Assembly: GCA_017416665.1 (NCBI GenBank)
Contig: JAFQBO010000049.1
Span: 1 to 8,340 of the forward strand
Reading direction: 5' to 3'
Length of the DNA: 8,340 nucleotides
Source: Oscillospiraceae bacterium
Lineage (GTDB): Bacteria > Bacillota > Clostridia > Oscillospirales > Ruminococcaceae
How positions within the stretch are numbered: position 1 is the first letter of the stretch; every line of letters starts with the position of its first letter. A model generated the notes under the pieces. The model searched no databases, was not told the origin of the DNA, and saw only the letters and a program-made list of their open reading frames with translations. The position numbers were made by a program, and so were the translations under genes. Positions 5,744-8,340 of the stretch are shown here, piece after piece.

Positions 5744-5760
5744 AAACAACGGAGGTCTTT

Positions 5761-6177
5761 ATGACAAGAAGAGAAATAAGAGATTATGCGTTTAAGCTTA
5801 TTTTTGAAAAACTGCTTCGTGATGATCCGATAGAAGAGCTTTACGAAATTGCAGAGGAAATTGATGAAATTATGGTTTCCGATGAGGTTAAGGAGCTTGT
5901 TGAGGGTGTGCTTTCAAAGGCAGATGAGCTTGATGAAAAGATTGCATCACTGAGTAAAACAAGAGCGTTTTCAAGAATTTCAAAAATAAATATCGCAATC
6001 CTAAGAATTGCATTTTTTGAAATTCTGTATGATGACAAAACACCTTTGAATGCGGCTATAAACGAGGCGGTTCTTCTTTCTGAAAATTATTCCTATAAGG
6101 AGGATACACGTTTTGTAAACGGCGTACTCAGTTCTTTTGCAAAACAGCTGAATCAGGAGCAGACGGAAAATGCCTGA
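5761..6177 (+). CDS. nusB: Transcription antitermination factor NusB
   Basis: NusB binds boxA RNA together with NusE (ribosomal protein S10) and supports antitermination of rRNA operons. The product has 138 residues, normal for the all-helical NusB fold. The N-terminal RRE-RDYAFKLIFE helix (3-16) and the strongly conserved C-terminal half are visible: INIAILRIAFFEILYDD (76-92), PLNAAINEAVLLSENYS (95-111) and RFVNGVLSSF (117-126). The conserved Trp often found in front of the ILR helix is not present. A strong GGAGG (5751-5755) precedes the ATG by 5 bases. The gene follows the Asp23 gene after 70 bases holding the alternative hairpins and overlaps the next gene by 8 bases. Confidence 0.93.
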   Translation: MTRREIRDYAFKLIFEKLLRDDPIEELYEIAEEIDEIMVSDEVKELVEGVLSKADELDEKIASLSKTRAFSRISKINIAILRIAFFEILYDDKTPLNAAINEAVLLSENYSYKEDTRFVNGVLSSFAKQLNQEQTENA

Positions 6178-7111
6178 TTTTCTCGGAATAGATACAAGCA
6201 ATTACACAACTTCAGCAGCTGTTTTTTCAATGGATACAAACAGTATAAAACAGTGTAAAAAACTTCTGCCGGTTAAAAAGGGCGAATGTGGACTCAGACA
6301 GAGTGATGCTGTGTTTCATCATACAAATCAACTCGGCGGCATTTTAAAGGAACTTCTTCTGAGTACAGATAAAATTGATGCTGTGTGCGTTTCCACAAGA
6401 CCAAGAAATATTGAGGGCTCTTATATGCCATGCTTTCTGACAGGTAAAACAGCGGCGGAAATTATTACATATACAGGCAGGTCGGAGCTTTATCATACGT
6501 CACATCAGATAGGTCACATTGCGGCGGCACTTTATTCATGTAACCGTACCGATCTTTTTGAAAGGGAATTCATAGCTTTTCATGTAAGCGGCGGAACAAC
6601 AGACTGTCTTTACTGTACACCCGATGAGCAGGAAATTATAAATGCACAGCAGTTTTCGTCGTCACTTGATTTAAAGGCAGGACAGGCTGTTGACAGAGTC
6701 GGTGTTATGACGGGACTCGATTTTCCGTGTGGCAGGGAACTGGAAAAGCTTGCGGAAAAGTCTGAAAAAAACTTTAAAATAAATATAAAGCTCAAAGGAA
6801 ACGACTGCTGTCTGTCGGGAATTGAAAATAAGTGCCGTAAAATGTATGATGACGGCGTTTCAAAAGAAGATATTTCAAAGTATTGTCTTCAGTTTATCGG
6901 TGAAACAATAAAGTGTATGACAGAAAAAGCGATTGAAAATTATGGCAGTCTGCCGATTGTTTACGCAGGCGGAGTTATGTCGAACAGATATATACGAAGT
7001 ATGCTTGAAAATTCTTTTGACGCATATTTTGCAGAGCCTGAATTTTCATGTGACAATGCGGCAGGAGTTGCGGTTATTGCGGCTGAAAAACATAAAAGGA
7101 AAATTAAATAA
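6170..7111 (+). CDS. Divergent Kae1/TsaD-like ASKHA protein (peptidase M22-type annotation)
   Basis: This 313-residue protein is related to TsaD/Kae1, the ATP- and metal-binding subunit of the tRNA t6A-forming enzyme. Seen in order are the N-terminal GIDTSNYTTSAAV phosphate-1-like motif (6-18), SHQIGHIAAAL (111-121) with the HxxxH metal ligands at H112 and H116, HVSGGTTD (138-145) corresponding to the SGGHT loop of TsaD, and DRVGVMTGLDFPCGRELEKL (175-194). Then come LSGIENK (215-221), YAGGVMSNRYIR (265-276), and CDNAAG (294-299) with the third metal-ligand Asp (D295). It differs from genuine TsaD in these loops (SGGTT for SGGHT). It is probably the shorter clostridial paralogue often labelled O-sialoglycoprotein endopeptidase, whose function is unknown. 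It overlaps nusB by 8 bases and xseA by 1. It could be this organism's TsaD only if no standard tsaD exists elsewhere. Confidence 0.8.
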   Translation: MPDFLGIDTSNYTTSAAVFSMDTNSIKQCKKLLPVKKGECGLRQSDAVFHHTNQLGGILKELLLSTDKIDAVCVSTRPRNIEGSYMPCFLTGKTAAEIITYTGRSELYHTSHQIGHIAAALYSCNRTDLFEREFIAFHVSGGTTDCLYCTPDEQEIINAQQFSSSLDLKAGQAVDRVGVMTGLDFPCGRELEKLAEKSEKNFKINIKLKGNDCCLSGIENKCRKMYDDGVSKEDISKYCLQFIGETIKCMTEKAIENYGSLPIVYAGGVMSNRYIRSMLENSFDAYFAEPEFSCDNAAGVAVIAAEKHKRKIK

Positions 7112-8307
7112 TGCTGATACTTTCGGTAACGCAGGTCAACAGATACCTTGCACTCAAATTCAAAGAAGATACAAAACTCCACGGAGTTATGATACGTGGT
7201 GAAATTTCAAATTTTACTGCCCACAGATCGGGTCACTTTTACTTTACTTTAAAGGATAAGGAAAGTGCCGTAAAAGCAGTTATGTTCAAAAGTAATGCAT
7301 CACGCCTTAAATTCATGCCCGAAAGCGGTATGAATGTTATTGTTATGGGTACGGTTCAGGTATTTGAACGTGACGGCGTGTATCAGGTTTATGTAACTGA
7401 TATTGTGCCTGATGGAGTGGGAGAGGTTCATGTCGCAACTGAACAGATTAAGAAAAAGCTTGCGGCAGAAGGCATTTTTGATGAATCCGCAAAACGTCCG
7501 ATTCCACAGCTTCCGTCAAGAATCGGTGTTGTTACCTCCCGTACAGGTGCGGCATTGCAGGATATTATAAATGTTCTGTCAAGACGTTATCCGATTGGTG
7601 AACTTGCAATTGTTCCGTCACTTGTACAAGGTGAAAAGGCGGCAGATTCAATCGCAGAAGCACTTGTGAAAGCAGGAAAGCTTGACTGTGATGTAATAAT
7701 CCTTGCAAGAGGCGGCGGTTCACTTGAGGATCTGTCACCATTCAACACGGAAACAGTTGCGTATGCAATTTATAACAGCAGTGTGCCGGTTATTTCGGCA
7801 GTCGGTCATGAAACGGATTTTACCATTGCGGATCTGGCGGCGGACATAAGAGTTCCGACGCCATCAGCGGCGGCTGAAATTGTTTCACTTTCAAAGGAAC
7901 AGCTTGAGGGGCATCTCAGATATTGTGACGAAAAGCTCAGAGCCGGTCTTAATTCAAAATTTGACTTTTACAGTTCAGAGCTTGATAAGCTTACAGAACG
8001 TCTGCTGAGATTTTCACCAAAGCAAAAGCTGGAAAATGACAGTCTTATCTGTGAAAACCTTGAGAAAAATCTTAAAACAGCCTATGGAAAAATTATTTCC
8101 GAAAGGGAAAACAGACTCGGTTCACTTGTTTCAAAAATGGAGGCAATGAGTCCTGTAAAGGTGCTTGACCGAGGATATTCTCTTGTTTACCGTGATGGAA
8201 ATGTTATTACAAAATCTGCTGATTTAAATGAAGGCGACTACATTGAAATAAAGATGGCTGACGGTGTAAGACGTGCAAAAATTCTTGATGACAGGGAGAA
8301 ATTTTAA
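7111..8307 (+). CDS. xseA: Exodeoxyribonuclease VII large subunit
   Basis: XseA is the catalytic subunit of exonuclease VII, which degrades single-stranded DNA from both ends together with several XseB subunits. The 398-residue product is typical for Clostridia (Bacillus about 448). It has an N-terminal OB-fold (about 4-100) with GEISNF and SGHFYFTLKD (30-49), then the catalytic domain with GVVTSRTGAALQDI (139-152) and ARGGGSLEDL (199-208). The SAVGHETDFTIADLAADIR stretch (229-247) leads into VPTPSAAAE (248-256). A coiled-coil-like region (about 257-345) and the C-terminal VLDRGYSLV block (351-359) follow. The usual DLWxFN motif reads DLSPFN here (W to S). The ATG overlaps the stop of the Kae1-like gene (TAATG), with AAAAGGA 10 bases upstream, so coupling is likely. 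Confidence 0.96.
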   Translation: MLILSVTQVNRYLALKFKEDTKLHGVMIRGEISNFTAHRSGHFYFTLKDKESAVKAVMFKSNASRLKFMPESGMNVIVMGTVQVFERDGVYQVYVTDIVPDGVGEVHVATEQIKKKLAAEGIFDESAKRPIPQLPSRIGVVTSRTGAALQDIINVLSRRYPIGELAIVPSLVQGEKAADSIAEALVKAGKLDCDVIILARGGGSLEDLSPFNTETVAYAIYNSSVPVISAVGHETDFTIADLAADIRVPTPSAAAEIVSLSKEQLEGHLRYCDEKLRAGLNSKFDFYSSELDKLTERLLRFSPKQKLENDSLICENLEKNLKTAYGKIISERENRLGSLVSKMEAMSPVKVLDRGYSLVYRDGNVITKSADLNEGDYIEIKMADGVRRAKILDDREKF

Positions 8308-8308
8308 A

Positions 8309-8340
8309 ATGAGTTTTGAAGAAAATTTATCGGAGCTTTC
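8309..8340 (+). CDS. xseB: Exodeoxyribonuclease VII small subunit, 5' end only
   Basis: The frame opened by the ATG at 8309 reads MSFEENLSELS before the window ends. This matches the usual start of XseB, a small helical protein of about 70-80 residues that coats the XseA coiled coil. GGGAG at 8294-8298 is a good ribosome binding site, and the start lies one base after the xseA stop. Only 10 complete codons plus two bases are visible; the identification rests on these residues and on the standard xseA-xseB pairing. Confidence 0.85.
   Translation, partial: MSFEENLSEL

Noticed and set aside
6933..7202. An 89-codon plus-strand frame spanning the Kae1-like/xseA junction
   Set aside because: It is in a different frame from two well-supported genes and has no ribosome binding site or recognisable motif.

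Overview
The window looks like a chromosomal segment of an endospore-forming, low-to-moderate GC Clostridia member. The family Oscillospiraceae (Ruminococcus and relatives) is my best guess. This rests on the complete spoIIIA operon, AGGAGG-type ribosome binding sites, an AT-rich sigma-A promoter, and a gene order close to the Bacillus spoIIIA-(accBC)-yqhY-nusB-(folD)-xseA-xseB cluster. The placement is inferred from synteny and style, not from a database search. All genes are on the + strand.

Layout. Positions 1-293 are non-coding and dense in hairpins. They hold a GC-rich hairpin cut by the window edge, a terminator-like hairpin, a compact element of three hairpins closed by an outer stem, and a strong intrinsic terminator ending about 40 bases before the first gene. 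Positions 294-5220 carry all eight genes spoIIIAA-AH, most of them overlapping by 4-8 bases. Together they encode the mother-cell half of the SpoIIIA-SpoIIQ channel (the feeding tube between mother cell and forespore): an ATPase (AA), a GspF-like protein (AB), small membrane proteins (AC, AD), a polytopic membrane protein (AE), and the ring-building proteins (AF, AG, AH). The only real gap in this operon lies between spoIIIAG and spoIIIAH. A 129-base sequence fills it and can fold into a four-way junction: a 15-bp outer stem plus three inner hairpins.

Positions 5221-8340 form a second, housekeeping unit. A good extended -10 sigma-A promoter (-35 at 5253, -10 at 5275) precedes an Asp23/Gls24-family gene (a YqhY equivalent). 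A leader with two mutually exclusive hairpins follows, then nusB, a divergent Kae1/TsaD-like ASKHA protein, xseA and the first codons of xseB. The nusB/Kae1-like and Kae1-like/xseA junctions overlap, so these genes are probably co-translated. Compared with Bacillus, accB-accC is missing between spoIIIAH and the Asp23 gene, and a Kae1-like gene sits where folD would be.

Most of the coding content is well-known machinery. The least explained parts are the two cloverleaf-like non-coding elements, the switchable nusB leader and the Kae1-like paralogue of unknown function.
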